Shown: positions 23,901 to 31,730, counted from the stretch's first letter. The stretch: 33,196 nucleotides of DNA from Streptomyces sp. ISL-66 (GCF_018614135.1 NZ_JAGGOW010000158.1:1-33196); one strand, 5' to 3'. Program-made: numbers and translations. The notes: generated by a model not told the origin, from the letters alone.

Positions 23901-24012
23901 GAGGGCGGCGGATGGTGGACGGCGTCAGGGTCCGCGTCAGCGCAACCCCGTTCTGTTCACCCGTAAGGGCTAAAACCGGGTAAGGCTTCCGGACCGTCAC
24001 CGGCGTGCCGCC

Positions 24013-24018
24013 TACGGT
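24013..24018 (+). promoter_or_regulatory. -10 element, leaderless gene at 24025
   Basis: TACGGT, a TANNNT box, last base 7 nt before the GTG at 24025. Confidence 0.5.
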
Positions 24019-24024
24019 CGCCGA

Positions 24025-25887
24025 GTGACCAGCAACAACCAGGGAGACCCCGCTTCGCGCACCGGCGCACACCGGGCGCACGGGCGCACGCCCACCGAAG
24101 GGACCGGAGCGGAGCAGCAGCAGCCGCGGTTCCGCCACGAGCCCTACCTGGACGGCCTGTTCACGTACTGCCTCTCCGTCCTGTGCGACCACGACACCGC
24201 CACCGACGTGCTCGGCGACGTCCTCGCCGTCGCCGAGCGGCATCCGGGCCGCTGCCCCGACGAGGGGGACCGGCGGGCCTGGCTGTACGCCCTCGCCCGC
24301 TGGGCCTGCCTGCGCCGGCTGGCCGAGCGACGGCGTACGCGGCACGGGCGCGGCCAGGGCTACGGCTACGGCCATGGCCATGCCCATGGCCGCGGCCACG
24401 GGGGAGCGCATTCCGCCCGGCGCGCACCGGAGCGCGCGAGCCGCGACCGAGTGCCCGATCCCGATCCGGTGCACGCGGGCGGGACCGCGGGCGCCGACCT
24501 GAACGCCGCGCTGAACGCCGCCGCCGCGGGCGCGGCCCCCGCCGGCGGCCTCGACGTATCGGCCTACCGCCGCACCGAGCTCGCCCGCCTCGCCTGGCCG
24601 GAGGCAGCCGGCACCACGCCCGAACAGCGCGAGGCCCTCGAACTCGCCGTCCGCCACCGCCTCGGCGTCCCCGAACTCGCCGCCGTCCTCGGCACGCTCC
24701 CGGCCGCCGCCCGCGAGCTGCTCTCCGGCGCCGCCTGCGAGGTCGAGCGCACCCGCGCCGCCCTCGCGGTCGTGGAGACCGGCGGCTGCCCGACCGTCTC
24801 CCGGCTCACCGGCGTCGACGGCGAAGACGGCGGGGACGGGAACCTGCTGCTGTCCTCCTCCCTGCGCGCCGAGCTCGTCCGTCACGTCGACGACTGCCCG
24901 CGCTGCCGCCGCGTCGCCGAACGCGTCGGCGCCGGCGGGCCCTGGCCCGGCACGGGCGGCATCAACGCCGCCCTCCCGCTGGTACCGGCCCCGCGCACCG
25001 CCGTCCGCGCCGCGATGCTCCGCTCCGGTAGCGGCCGCCGCGGCCCCGGGTCCGGCCCGCGCTTCAACCGCACCGGCTTCCCCATGGACCCCAGGGACCG
25101 GGCGGCCCGTCGCGACCGGCTGCGCGCCCGCGCCGTGACCACCACCGTCGTCGCCACCGTCGTCGCGGCCCCGGTGCTGGCCCTGTGGGCGGCGTACCGG
25201 GGCGCCCCCAGCACCGGGGAATCCGTCGGCGGAGCCACCCGCATCTCCGCGAGCGAGGCGGAGCTCCCGCCGGCGCGCACCGACGACCGCCCGCTGGCGG
25301 CCTACGAGAACGCGGGCAACACCGCCCCCGTCACCGACGGCCCCGACTTCGCCACCGGCACCGCCGCCCCCGACGTCTCCGTCGAGGTCATCAGCAGCGG
25401 CGCACCGCCCTCCGCCGGCCCCGGCGCTCCCGGCCGGCTGACCGTGGCCGCCTCCTCGCACGGCTCGACCACCCTGCTGACCCTCACCGCCTCGGGCGGA
25501 GCGCCGGTCGACTGGCGGCTGTGGTCCGACGGCCCGTGGCTGCGGGCCAGCCAGACCGCGGGACGGCTCGCGCCAGGAGAATCGGTCACCCTACGGATCA
25601 ACGTGGATCCCGAAACCCAGCCCGTCGGGGCCTGGACCGCCCGGGTCGGGGTCGACCCGGGCGGCGCGGTGATCTCCATCCAGGGCCGTGGCCGCCTCGC
25701 GGCCACGCCCACGCCGACACCGACCGACCCGCCCCCGCCTTCTCCGCCGGCGTCACCGACCCCCACGCCGACCCCGACACCCACCCCGACACCGACCCCC
25801 ACGCCCACGCCGACCCCCACCCCGGCCGAGTCGCCGACGCAGAGCCCGGACCCGTCGAGCGGAGCCGGCTCGCCGACCACGCCCTAG
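24025..25887 (+). CDS. Sigma-like / zinc anti-sigma-like / membrane / BACON-like fusion protein
   Basis: 620 residues. In order: about 40-105 resembles ECF sigma region 2 (LFTYCLSVLCDHDTATDVLGDVLAVAERH, then DRRAWLYALARWACLRRLAERRR). 107-128 is a His/Gly linker (YGYGHGHAHGRGHGG). About 188-250 resembles region 4 (TPEQREALELAVRHRLGVPELAAVLGTLP, then CEVERTRAAL). H287, C291 and C294 form the HX3CX2C zinc motif of ZAS anti-sigma factors. About 370-392 is one membrane span. About 470-555 is a beta-sandwich-like domain (LTLTASGGAPVDWRLW, TLRINVDPETQPVGAW) of BACON type. 561-620 is a Thr-Pro repeat tail. GTG 24025 is supported by the leaderless -10 box. Streptomyces homologues annotated as BACON proteins probably exist. 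The fusion reading is my inference; the DNA-binding helix may be degenerate. Confidence 0.72.
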   Translation: MTSNNQGDPASRTGAHRAHGRTPTEGTGAEQQQPRFRHEPYLDGLFTYCLSVLCDHDTATDVLGDVLAVAERHPGRCPDEGDRRAWLYALARWACLRRLAERRRTRHGRGQGYGYGHGHAHGRGHGGAHSARRAPERASRDRVPDPDPVHAGGTAGADLNAALNAAAAGAAPAGGLDVSAYRRTELARLAWPEAAGTTPEQREALELAVRHRLGVPELAAVLGTLPAAARELLSGAACEVERTRAALAVVETGGCPTVSRLTGVDGEDGGDGNLLLSSSLRAELVRHVDDCPRCRRVAERVGAGGPWPGTGGINAALPLVPAPRTAVRAAMLRSGSGRRGPGSGPRFNRTGFPMDPRDRAARRDRLRARAVTTTVVATVVAAPVLALWAAYRGAPSTGESVGGATRISASEAELPPARTDDRPLAAYENAGNTAPVTDGPDFATGTAAPDVSVEVISSGAPPSAGPGAPGRLTVAASSHGSTTLLTLTASGGAPVDWRLWSDGPWLRASQTAGRLAPGESVTLRINVDPETQPVGAWTARVGVDPGGAVISIQGRGRLAATPTPTPTDPPPPSPPASPTPTPTPTPTPTPTPTPTPTPTPAESPTQSPDPSSGAGSPTTP

Positions 25888-26052
25888 TGCCGCGTCAGGC
25901 AACGTTCGCCCCGTCGCGGCGTCCGGCACGCACTCTCGCCGCACCGGCCGAAAGCCCAAGTACGTCCAGTACGAGGGCTTCCGGCCGGCACGCCGAGAGC
26001 ACGCACCGGACGCCGCTCCTTGAGGGGCAAACGTTGCCTGACGCGGCACTAG
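25884..26052. mobile_element. 169-bp MITE-like palindromic element
   Basis: Terminal inverted repeats of 29 bp agree at 28 positions (CTAGTGCCGCGTCAGGCAAC at the left, 25884 onward; its complement at 26024-26052). The inner sequence is also largely self-complementary up to a centre near 25968 (GTAC-GTCCA-GTAC), so it can fold as one long hairpin. It has no ORF. The ends are CTAG, a palindrome that may be a 4-bp target duplication of the IS5-family type. The TAG stop of the gene ending at 25887 lies within the left CTAG. It separates two convergent genes. Confidence 0.75.
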
Positions 26053-26086
26053 CCACCGCACCCAGGGCCAAGGGGGCCAAGGGCCC

Positions 26087-27025
26087 CTACTCCGCCGGGT
26101 CGGCAGGGTGGGGGGCCATCGGCAGCAGCGAGGACAGCCGCGCCTCGCACAGCCGCACGAGCGCCTCGTACCCCTCCTTGCCCATCAGCTCGGTCAGCTC
26201 GGCGCGGTACGACACGTAGACCGGGTCGCCGGCCCCGTGCGCCGACGTGGCCGACGTGCACCACCAGTGCAGGTCGTGGCCGCCCGGGCCCCAGCCGCGC
26301 CGGTCGTACTCGCCGATCGACACCTGCAGCACGCGCGTGTCGTCGGGCCGGTCGATCCAGTCGTAGGTCCGCCGGATCGGCAGCTGCCAGCACACGTCCG
26401 GCTTCGTCTCCAGCGGCTCCTTGCCCTCGCGCACGGCGAGGATGTGCAGCGAGCAGCCGGCGCCGGCCGCGAAGCCGGGACGGTTCAGGAAGATGCAGGC
26501 GCCGTCCCAGCGACGGGTCTGCTTCTCCCCGTCGTCGTCGTGCTGCGTCCACCCGCTCTCGCTGCCGACGTCGTGGAACTGCCACAGCTCCGGCGTCAGC
26601 CGCGCCACGTGGCCGGCCACCCGCTTCTCGTCGTCCTCGTCGGAGAAGTGGGCACCCAGCGTGCAACAGCCGTCGTCCGCCCGGCCGGCCTGAATGCCCT
26701 GGCAGCCGCTGCCGAAGATGCAGGTCCAGCGGGAGGTCAGCCAGGTCAGGTCGCAGCGGAAGACCTGCTCCTTGTCGGCGGGATCGGGGAACTCGACCCA
26801 GGCCCGCGGGAAGTCGAGCCCCTTCTCGTCACCGGCGCGCGCGGCCTTGGAGAGCTTCCGGGCCTTCGGGGGCTTCGGGGCCTTCGGCTGCTTCTGGGGC
26901 TTCCCCTTCTCCGCCGGGCCGTCCGCCGGGCCGACCGCGGGGCCGTCCGCCGGGCTGACCGCGGGGCTGTCCGCAGGGCCGTCCGACCGGGACGTGGACT
27001 TGTTGGCCTTCTTCGTATTTGGCAC
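26087..27025 (-). CDS. Conserved Cys-rich protein of unknown function with repetitive N-terminus
   Basis: 312 residues from GTG 27025. Residues about 13-70 are low complexity: PADGPAVGPADGPA-type repeats, then a Lys/Pro-rich stretch (KPQKQPKAPKPPKARK). The folded part (about 75-305) has many Cys and aromatic residues: WTCIFGSGCQGIQAGRADDGCCTLGAHF, GACIFLN, GAGCSLHI, DVCWQLP, HWWCTSATSAH. The spacing suggests metal binding, broadly like cysteine-rich YkgJ/DUF3109-type proteins; this is a tentative resemblance. There is no signal peptide or membrane span. A TANNNT box 8 nt before the GTG indicates a leaderless transcript. It is divergent from the Ppx/GppA gene, 63 bp apart. Confidence 0.78.
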   Translation of the reverse strand: MPNTKKANKSTSRSDGPADSPAVSPADGPAVGPADGPAEKGKPQKQPKAPKPPKARKLSKAARAGDEKGLDFPRAWVEFPDPADKEQVFRCDLTWLTSRWTCIFGSGCQGIQAGRADDGCCTLGAHFSDEDDEKRVAGHVARLTPELWQFHDVGSESGWTQHDDDGEKQTRRWDGACIFLNRPGFAAGAGCSLHILAVREGKEPLETKPDVCWQLPIRRTYDWIDRPDDTRVLQVSIGEYDRRGWGPGGHDLHWWCTSATSAHGAGDPVYVSYRAELTELMGKEGYEALVRLCEARLSSLLPMAPHPADPAE

Positions 27026-27032
27026 AAACCCC

Positions 27033-27038
27033 AGCCTA
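27033..27038 (-). promoter_or_regulatory. -10 element, leaderless gene at 27025
   Basis: TAGGCT on the minus strand (plus AGCCTA), last base 8 nt before the GTG at 27025. Confidence 0.45.
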
Positions 27039-27074
27039 AGCGCCCCTTACTCCACCCCCGCCCCTTCGGCCCAG

Positions 27075-27080
27075 TAGCGT
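27075..27080 (+). promoter_or_regulatory. -10 element, Ppx/GppA gene
   Basis: TAGCGT, a TANNNT box, last base 9 nt before the ATG at 27089. The intervening bases are pyrimidine-rich with no Shine-Dalgarno sequence. Confidence 0.45.
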
Positions 27081-27088
27081 TTCCCCCC

Positions 27089-28018
27089 ATGAGACTCGGT
27101 GTCCTTGATGTGGGTTCGAACACGATCCATCTGCTGGTGGTGGACGCGCACCCCGGCGCCCGTCCCCTCCCGGCGCACTCGCACAAGGTGGAGCTGCGGC
27201 TGGCGGAGCTGCTCGACGACGACGGCGCGGTGACGCCGGAGGGCATCGAGCGGCTGGTCTCCGTCATCGCCGCGGCGGCCCAGGCCGCCGAGGACAAGGG
27301 CTGCGAGGACGTGCTCCCCTTCGCGACCAGCGCGGTACGGGAGGCCAAGAACGCGGACGAGGTCCTCTGGCGGGTCAAGGCGGAGACGGGCATCGACCTC
27401 CCCGTCCTGAGCGGCGAGGACGAGGCCCGCCTGACCTTCCTGGCGGCGCGGCGCTGGTTCGGCTGGTCGGCGGGGAAGCTGCTGGTCCTGGACATCGGCG
27501 GCGGCTCGCTGGAGATCGCCTACGGCATCGACGAGGACCCCGACGCGGCGGTCTCCCTCCCGCTGGGCGCGGGCCGCCTGACGGCGGGCTGGCTGCCGGG
27601 TGACCCGCCGGACCAGGCGGACATCCGGGCCCTACGGCGCCACGTGCGGGCGCAGATCGCCCGGACGGTCGGCGAGTTCAGCCGGTTCGGGGCCCCGGAC
27701 CGGGTGGTGGCCACGTCCAAGACCTTCAAACAGCTGGCCCGGATCGCGGGTGCGGCCCGCTCCGCCGAGGGCCTGTACATCCAGCGGGACCTGACGCGGA
27801 AGTCCCTGGAGGAGTGGGTCCCGCGGCTGGCGGCGATGACCACGGCCGAGCGGGCCGCGCTCCCCGGCGTCTCCGAAGGCCGTTCGAACCAGCTCCTCGC
27901 GGGGGCCCTGGTCGCGGAGGGCGCGATGGACCTGCTCGGCGTCGAGTCCCTGGAGATCTGCCCGTGGGCCCTGCGCGAAGGCGTCATCCTCCGCCGCCTG
28001 GACCACCTCCCGACGTAG
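27089..28018 (+). CDS. Ppx/GppA-family phosphatase (exopolyphosphatase-like)
   Basis: 309 residues, the single-module actinobacterial length and much shorter than E. coli Ppx or GppA, which carry an HD domain. The first ASKHA phosphate loop is MRLGVLDVGSNTIHLLVVD. Then come FATSAVREAKN, LSGEDEARLTF, the second loop LVLDIGGGSLEIAYG, the SLPLGAGRLT segment and the closing LEICPWALREGVILRRLD. Family members hydrolyse polyphosphate or pppGpp; the substrate here is unresolved, and in mycobacteria two such short paralogues differ in preference. ATG 27089 is supported by the family start and a TANNNT box. The next gene begins 44 bp after its stop with its own promoter box. Confidence 0.93.
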   Translation: MRLGVLDVGSNTIHLLVVDAHPGARPLPAHSHKVELRLAELLDDDGAVTPEGIERLVSVIAAAAQAAEDKGCEDVLPFATSAVREAKNADEVLWRVKAETGIDLPVLSGEDEARLTFLAARRWFGWSAGKLLVLDIGGGSLEIAYGIDEDPDAAVSLPLGAGRLTAGWLPGDPPDQADIRALRRHVRAQIARTVGEFSRFGAPDRVVATSKTFKQLARIAGAARSAEGLYIQRDLTRKSLEEWVPRLAAMTTAERAALPGVSEGRSNQLLAGALVAEGAMDLLGVESLEICPWALREGVILRRLDHLPT

Positions 28019-28050
28019 CCCCGGCGACGCCCGGGACCGTGTCCGCCCCG

Positions 28051-28056
28051 TAATCT
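28051..28056 (+). promoter_or_regulatory. -10 element, leaderless gene at 28063
   Basis: TAATCT, a TANNNT box, last base 7 nt before the GTG at 28063. Confidence 0.5.
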
Positions 28057-28062
28057 GTCCCC

Positions 28063-28923
28063 GTGGCCAAACCAGTCCGGATCCCGACCGCGAAAGTCGC
28101 CCTCTCCACCGCCTCCGTCTATCCGGAGTCGACGGCGACCGCTTTCGAGATCGCCGCGCGCCTCGGCTACGACGGCGTCGAGGTCATGGTCTGGACGGAC
28201 CCGGTGAGCCAGGACATCGACGCCCTGCGCCGGCTCTCCGACCACCACCGGGTCCCGATCCTCGCCGTCCACGCCCCCTGCCTCCTCATCACGCAGCGCG
28301 TCTGGTCCACCGACCCGTGGACCAAGCTCCAGCGCGCCCAGGCGGCGGCGACCCGGCTCGGCGCGAGCACGGTCGTCGTCCACCCGCCCTTCCGCTGGCA
28401 GCGCCAGTACTCCCGGGACTTCGTCACCGGCATCTGGCGGATGGCGCAGGAGACCGACGTCCGCTTCGCCGTCGAGAACATGTACCCCTGGCGCTACCGC
28501 GACCGCGAAATGCTCGCGTACGCGCCCGAGTGGGACGTCACCAAGGACGACTACCGCCACTTCACGGTCGACCTCTCGCACACCGCGACCGCCCGTACCG
28601 ACGCGACCGCGATGATCGACCGGATGGGCGACCGCCTCGCGCACGTCCACCTCGCCGACGGAAACGGTTCCGCCAAGGACGAGCACCTCGTCCCCGGCCG
28701 CGGCAGCCAGCCCTGCGCCGAGCTGCTGGAACGCCTCGCCGCGACCTCCTTCGACGGTCACATCGTCATCGAGGTCAACACCCGACGCGCGATGTCCTCC
28801 GCGGAGCGCGAGGCTGACCTCGCCGAGGCCCTGGCCTTCACCCGCCTCCACCTCGCCGCCACGCCCGCGAACGCCGCCACCACCCGGCCGGCGCCCCCCG
28901 CCGCCCCCGCGGCCCGCCCGTGA
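28063..28923 (+). CDS. Xylose isomerase-like TIM-barrel protein (AP endonuclease 2 family)
   Basis: 286 residues, one (beta/alpha)8 barrel of the AP-endonuclease-2/sugar-isomerase superfamily. Metal and substrate residues recur at strand ends: GVEVMVW, LAVHAPCLL, VVVHPPFRW, FAVENMYPW, TVDLSHTATA, HVHLADGNG, VIEVN. This keeps the Glu-Asp-His-Glu set of the metal site. The C-terminus (about 265-286) is a Pro/Ala tail. The actual substrate (sugar, inositol derivative or DNA) is not predictable. The GTG start at 28063 has the leaderless -10 spacing. Its TGA overlaps the GTG of the TetR gene (GTGA at 28920-28923), so the two are co-translated and the regulator may control this gene. Confidence 0.88.
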   Translation: MAKPVRIPTAKVALSTASVYPESTATAFEIAARLGYDGVEVMVWTDPVSQDIDALRRLSDHHRVPILAVHAPCLLITQRVWSTDPWTKLQRAQAAATRLGASTVVVHPPFRWQRQYSRDFVTGIWRMAQETDVRFAVENMYPWRYRDREMLAYAPEWDVTKDDYRHFTVDLSHTATARTDATAMIDRMGDRLAHVHLADGNGSAKDEHLVPGRGSQPCAELLERLAATSFDGHIVIEVNTRRAMSSAEREADLAEALAFTRLHLAATPANAATTRPAPPAAPAARP

Positions 28924-29540
28924 CCGCCCCCGCCGAGCGCCCCCGCCGCGGCCCCGGCCGCCCCCGCCAGGACGAGGCCGACGACGGCCCCGGCACCCAG
29001 GAGCGGATCCGGCTCGCAGCCCGTTCCGAGTTCGCGGCGCGCGGCTACGACAAGACCTCCGTGCGCGGGATCGCCAAGGCCGCCGGCGTGGATCCGGCCC
29101 TGGTCCACCACTACTTCGGCAGCAAGGACGACCTCTTCGCCGCCGCGATCGAGCTCACCATGGAGCCCGCCCTCATCGTCCCGCAGATCATCGGCTCCGG
29201 CCCGGACGGCATCGGCGAGCGCCTCGCCCGCTACTTCCTGGGCATCTGGGAGAACCCGGCCAGCCGCGCCCCGCTCCTCGCCGTCATCCGCTCCGCCCTC
29301 ACCCACGAGGCCGCGGCGGCCGTACTGCGCCGGCTGATCCTGCGCCGCGTCCTCGAGCGGGTCGCCGCCGACCTGAACGTCCCCGACCCCACCTTCCGCG
29401 CGGAGCTCGCCGCCTCGCACATGATCGGCATCGCGATCCTGCGGTACGTGGTCCAGGTCGATCCCCTCGCGTCCGCCGACCCCGAGAAGATCATCGCCCT
29501 GGTGGCCCCGACCCTCCAGCGCTACCTGACCGAGGAGTGA
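28920..29540 (+). CDS. TetR-family transcriptional regulator
   Basis: 206 residues. An N-terminal basic GPGRPRQ stretch resembles an AT-hook. The TetR helix-turn-helix follows (TQERIRLAARSEFAARGYDKTSVRGIAKAAGVDPALVHHYFGSKDDLF, about 26-73). The C-terminal part (about 85-206) is a ligand-binding helical domain of the TetR_C type with PLLAVIRSALTHEAAAAVLRR. The GTG start overlaps the stop of the upstream TIM-barrel gene. Its last bases (CGAGGAGTGA) resemble the degenerate decamers that follow the stop codon. Ligand and targets are unknown; neighbouring operon control is the simplest guess. Confidence 0.9.
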   Translation: MTAPAERPRRGPGRPRQDEADDGPGTQERIRLAARSEFAARGYDKTSVRGIAKAAGVDPALVHHYFGSKDDLFAAAIELTMEPALIVPQIIGSGPDGIGERLARYFLGIWENPASRAPLLAVIRSALTHEAAAAVLRRLILRRVLERVAADLNVPDPTFRAELAASHMIGIAILRYVVQVDPLASADPEKIIALVAPTLQRYLTEE

Positions 29541-29610
29541 CCGGGAGCGACCCGGAGGGACCGGGTGCGAGCCGGAGTGACCGGCGGCGACCGGGTGCGA
29601 CCAGCGACGA
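29531..29610 (+). repeat. Degenerate 10-bp tandem repeat spanning the TetR stop codon
   Basis: Eight consecutive decamers, each ending in GA: CGAGGAGTGA (containing the stop), CCGGGAGCGA, CCCGGAGGGA, CCGGGTGCGA, GCCGGAGTGA, CCGGCGGCGA, CCGGGTGCGA, CCAGCGACGA. The period of 10 is kept exactly. Confidence 0.85.
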
Positions 29611-29684
29611 CCGCGGCCGTGCCCGAGGGCTGAGCGGCCCGTCCCGACATCCGGACGGTCCGTCCGCATCCCGGGCAAGAGGCG

Positions 29685-29690
29685 TAGCCT
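29685..29690 (+). promoter_or_regulatory. Possible -10 of ilvD
   Basis: TAGCCT, a TANNNT box 70 nt before the ilvD start. The short dyad CGGAC-GGTCC-GTCCG (29652-29666) stands just upstream. No clear -35. Confidence 0.3.
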
Positions 29691-29759
29691 CGTAACCGAG
29701 CCATATCCACAGTCGCGGCGGGCCTTGCGGTGCCGCCGCACTCATGGGGAGTGAACCCG

Positions 29760-31613
29760 ATGCCCGAGCTGAGGTCCCGCACCGTCACCCACGGCCGCAA
29801 CATGGCAGGCGCACGTGCGCTGATGCGCGCCTCGGGCGTAGCGAGCGCGGACATCGGGAAGCCGATCATCGCTGTCGCCAACTCCTTCACGGAGTTCGTG
29901 CCCGGCCACACCCACCTGGCCCCGGTCGGCCGCATCGTCTCCGATGCCATCCTGGCCGCCGGCGCCGTCCCCCGCGAGTTCAACACCATCGCGGTCGACG
30001 ACGGCATCGCCATGGGCCACGCCGGCATGCTGTACTCCCTGCCCTCCCGCGACCTGATCGCGGACAGCGTCGAGTACATGGTCGAGGCCCACTGCGCCGA
30101 CGCCCTCATCTGCATCTCCAACTGCGACAAGATCACCCCCGGCATGCTGATGGCCGCCCTGCGCCTCAACATCCCGGTCGTCTTCGTCTCCGGCGGCCCG
30201 ATGGAGGCCGGCCAGGCCACCCTCGTCGACGGCACCGTCCGCAAGCTCGACCTGATCGACGCCATGGTCGACGCCTCGAACGAGAACGTCTCCGACGAGG
30301 ACGTCCTGCGCATCGAGGAGAACGCCTGTCCCACCTGCGGCTCGTGTTCGGGCATGTTCACCGCCAACTCGATGAACTGCCTCGCCGAGGCCATCGGCCT
30401 GGCCCTCCCCGGCAACGGCTCGGTCCTCGCGACGCACACCGCCCGCCGCGCCCTGTACGAGGACGCCGGCCGCACGATCGTCGAGATCACCAAGCGCCAC
30501 TACGAGCAGGACGACTACTCGGTCCTGCCCCGCTCCATCGCGTCCCGCCAGGCCTTCGAGAACGCCATGGCCCTCGACATCGCCATGGGCGGCTCCACGA
30601 ACACGATCCTCCACCTCCTCGCCGCCGCGCAGGAGGCCGGACTCGACTACGACCTCACGGACATCGACGAGATCTCCCGCCGGGTCCCGTGCCTGTCCAA
30701 GGTCGCGCCGAACGTGGCGCCCGGCGGCACGTACTACATGGAGGACGTCCACCGGGCCGGCGGCATGCCCGCCATCCTCGGCGAGCTGCACCGCGGCGGA
30801 CTCCTGAACAAGGACGTCACCTCGGTCCACTCCGCGAACCTGGAGACCTGGCTGGCGGACTGGGACCCCCGCTCCGGCACGGCCACCGACGTGGCCATGG
30901 AGCTGTGGCACGCCGCCCCCGGCTGCAAGCGCTCCGCCACCGCCTTCTCCCAGTCCGAGCGCTGGGACACCCTCGACCTCGACGCCGAGGGCGGCTGCAT
31001 CCGCTCCGTGCAGCACGCGTACTCCAAGGACGGCGGCCTCGCCGTCCTGCGCGGCAACATCGCCGTCGACGGCTGCGTCGTCAAGACCGCCGGCGTCGAC
31101 GAGTCGATCTGGACCTTCGAAGGCCCGGCCGTCGTCTGCGAATCGCAGGACGAGGCCGTCGACAAGATCCTCCGCAAGGAGATCAAGGCGGGCGACGTCG
31201 TCGTCATCCGCTACGAGGGCCCGCGCGGCGGTCCCGGCATGCAGGAGATGCTCTACCCGACCTCCTTCCTCAAGGGCCGCGGCCTGGGCAAGGTCTGCGC
31301 CCTCGTCACGGACGGCCGCTTCTCCGGCGGCACGTCCGGCCTCTCCATCGGCCACGCCTCCCCGGAGGCGGCCTCGGGCGGCACGATCGCCCTGGTCGAG
31401 GACGGCGACCGGATCCGGATCGACATCCCGAGCCGCTCGATCGACCTCCTGGTCTCCGACGAGGAACTCGCGGCCCGCCGCGAGGCCCTGGGCGGCGTCT
31501 ACGCCCCGAAGAACCGCGAGCGCAAGGTCTCGGCGGCCCTGCGCGCCTACGCCGCGATGGCGACGAGCGCCGACAAGGGCGCGGTCCGCGACGTCTCCCT
31601 GCTGGAGCGCTGA
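29760..31613 (+). CDS. ilvD: Dihydroxy-acid dehydratase
   Basis: 617 residues, full family length. It dehydrates 2,3-dihydroxy-isovalerate and 2,3-dihydroxy-3-methylvalerate in valine, isoleucine and (indirectly) pantothenate synthesis. Fe-S ligands are visible: C122 in CISNCDKITPGM and C193/C196 in NACPTCGSCSGMF. GGSTNTILHLLA, GSVLATHTARRALY, the EGPRGGPGMQEML segment and the C-terminal VTDGRFSGGTSGLSIGHASPEA complete the signature. ATG 29760 has GGGGAG at 29746-29751. It stands alone, with its own possible promoter upstream and a terminator hairpin shared with the convergent kinase gene. Confidence 0.97.
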   Translation: MPELRSRTVTHGRNMAGARALMRASGVASADIGKPIIAVANSFTEFVPGHTHLAPVGRIVSDAILAAGAVPREFNTIAVDDGIAMGHAGMLYSLPSRDLIADSVEYMVEAHCADALICISNCDKITPGMLMAALRLNIPVVFVSGGPMEAGQATLVDGTVRKLDLIDAMVDASNENVSDEDVLRIEENACPTCGSCSGMFTANSMNCLAEAIGLALPGNGSVLATHTARRALYEDAGRTIVEITKRHYEQDDYSVLPRSIASRQAFENAMALDIAMGGSTNTILHLLAAAQEAGLDYDLTDIDEISRRVPCLSKVAPNVAPGGTYYMEDVHRAGGMPAILGELHRGGLLNKDVTSVHSANLETWLADWDPRSGTATDVAMELWHAAPGCKRSATAFSQSERWDTLDLDAEGGCIRSVQHAYSKDGGLAVLRGNIAVDGCVVKTAGVDESIWTFEGPAVVCESQDEAVDKILRKEIKAGDVVVIRYEGPRGGPGMQEMLYPTSFLKGRGLGKVCALVTDGRFSGGTSGLSIGHASPEAASGGTIALVEDGDRIRIDIPSRSIDLLVSDEELAARREALGGVYAPKNRERKVSAALRAYAAMATSADKGAVRDVSLLER

Positions 31614-31690
31614 CACCAGGGGCGCTGACACCACGGGCGTCGAGCACGGGCGCTGGCCACGGGCGTTGACCACGGCGCTCTGACCACGGC
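31605..31690 (+). repeat. Degenerate 13-15-bp tandem repeat spanning the ilvD stop codon
   Basis: Units of the form GGCGYTGACCACG: GAGCGCTGACACCAGG (containing the ilvD TGA), GGCGCTGACACCACG, GGCGTCGAGCACG, GGCGCTGGCCACG, GGCGTTGACCACG, GCGCTCTGACCACG. About six copies, period 13-16. Confidence 0.8.
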
Positions 31691-31730
31691 CTCGCTCCGC
31701 ACCCGAGCCCGGCCGCCGCCCGGCCCCGGA

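Noticed and set aside
23955..23990. PHO box (PhoP direct repeats) at GTTCACCCGT before the gene at 24025
   Set aside because: One 11-bp unit fits the consensus but the next unit in phase does not, so there is only a half-site.
25700..25830. Repetitive ACGCCGACCCC-type array as a CRISPR or satellite
   Set aside because: It encodes the in-frame Thr-Pro tail of the fusion protein; there are no spacers.
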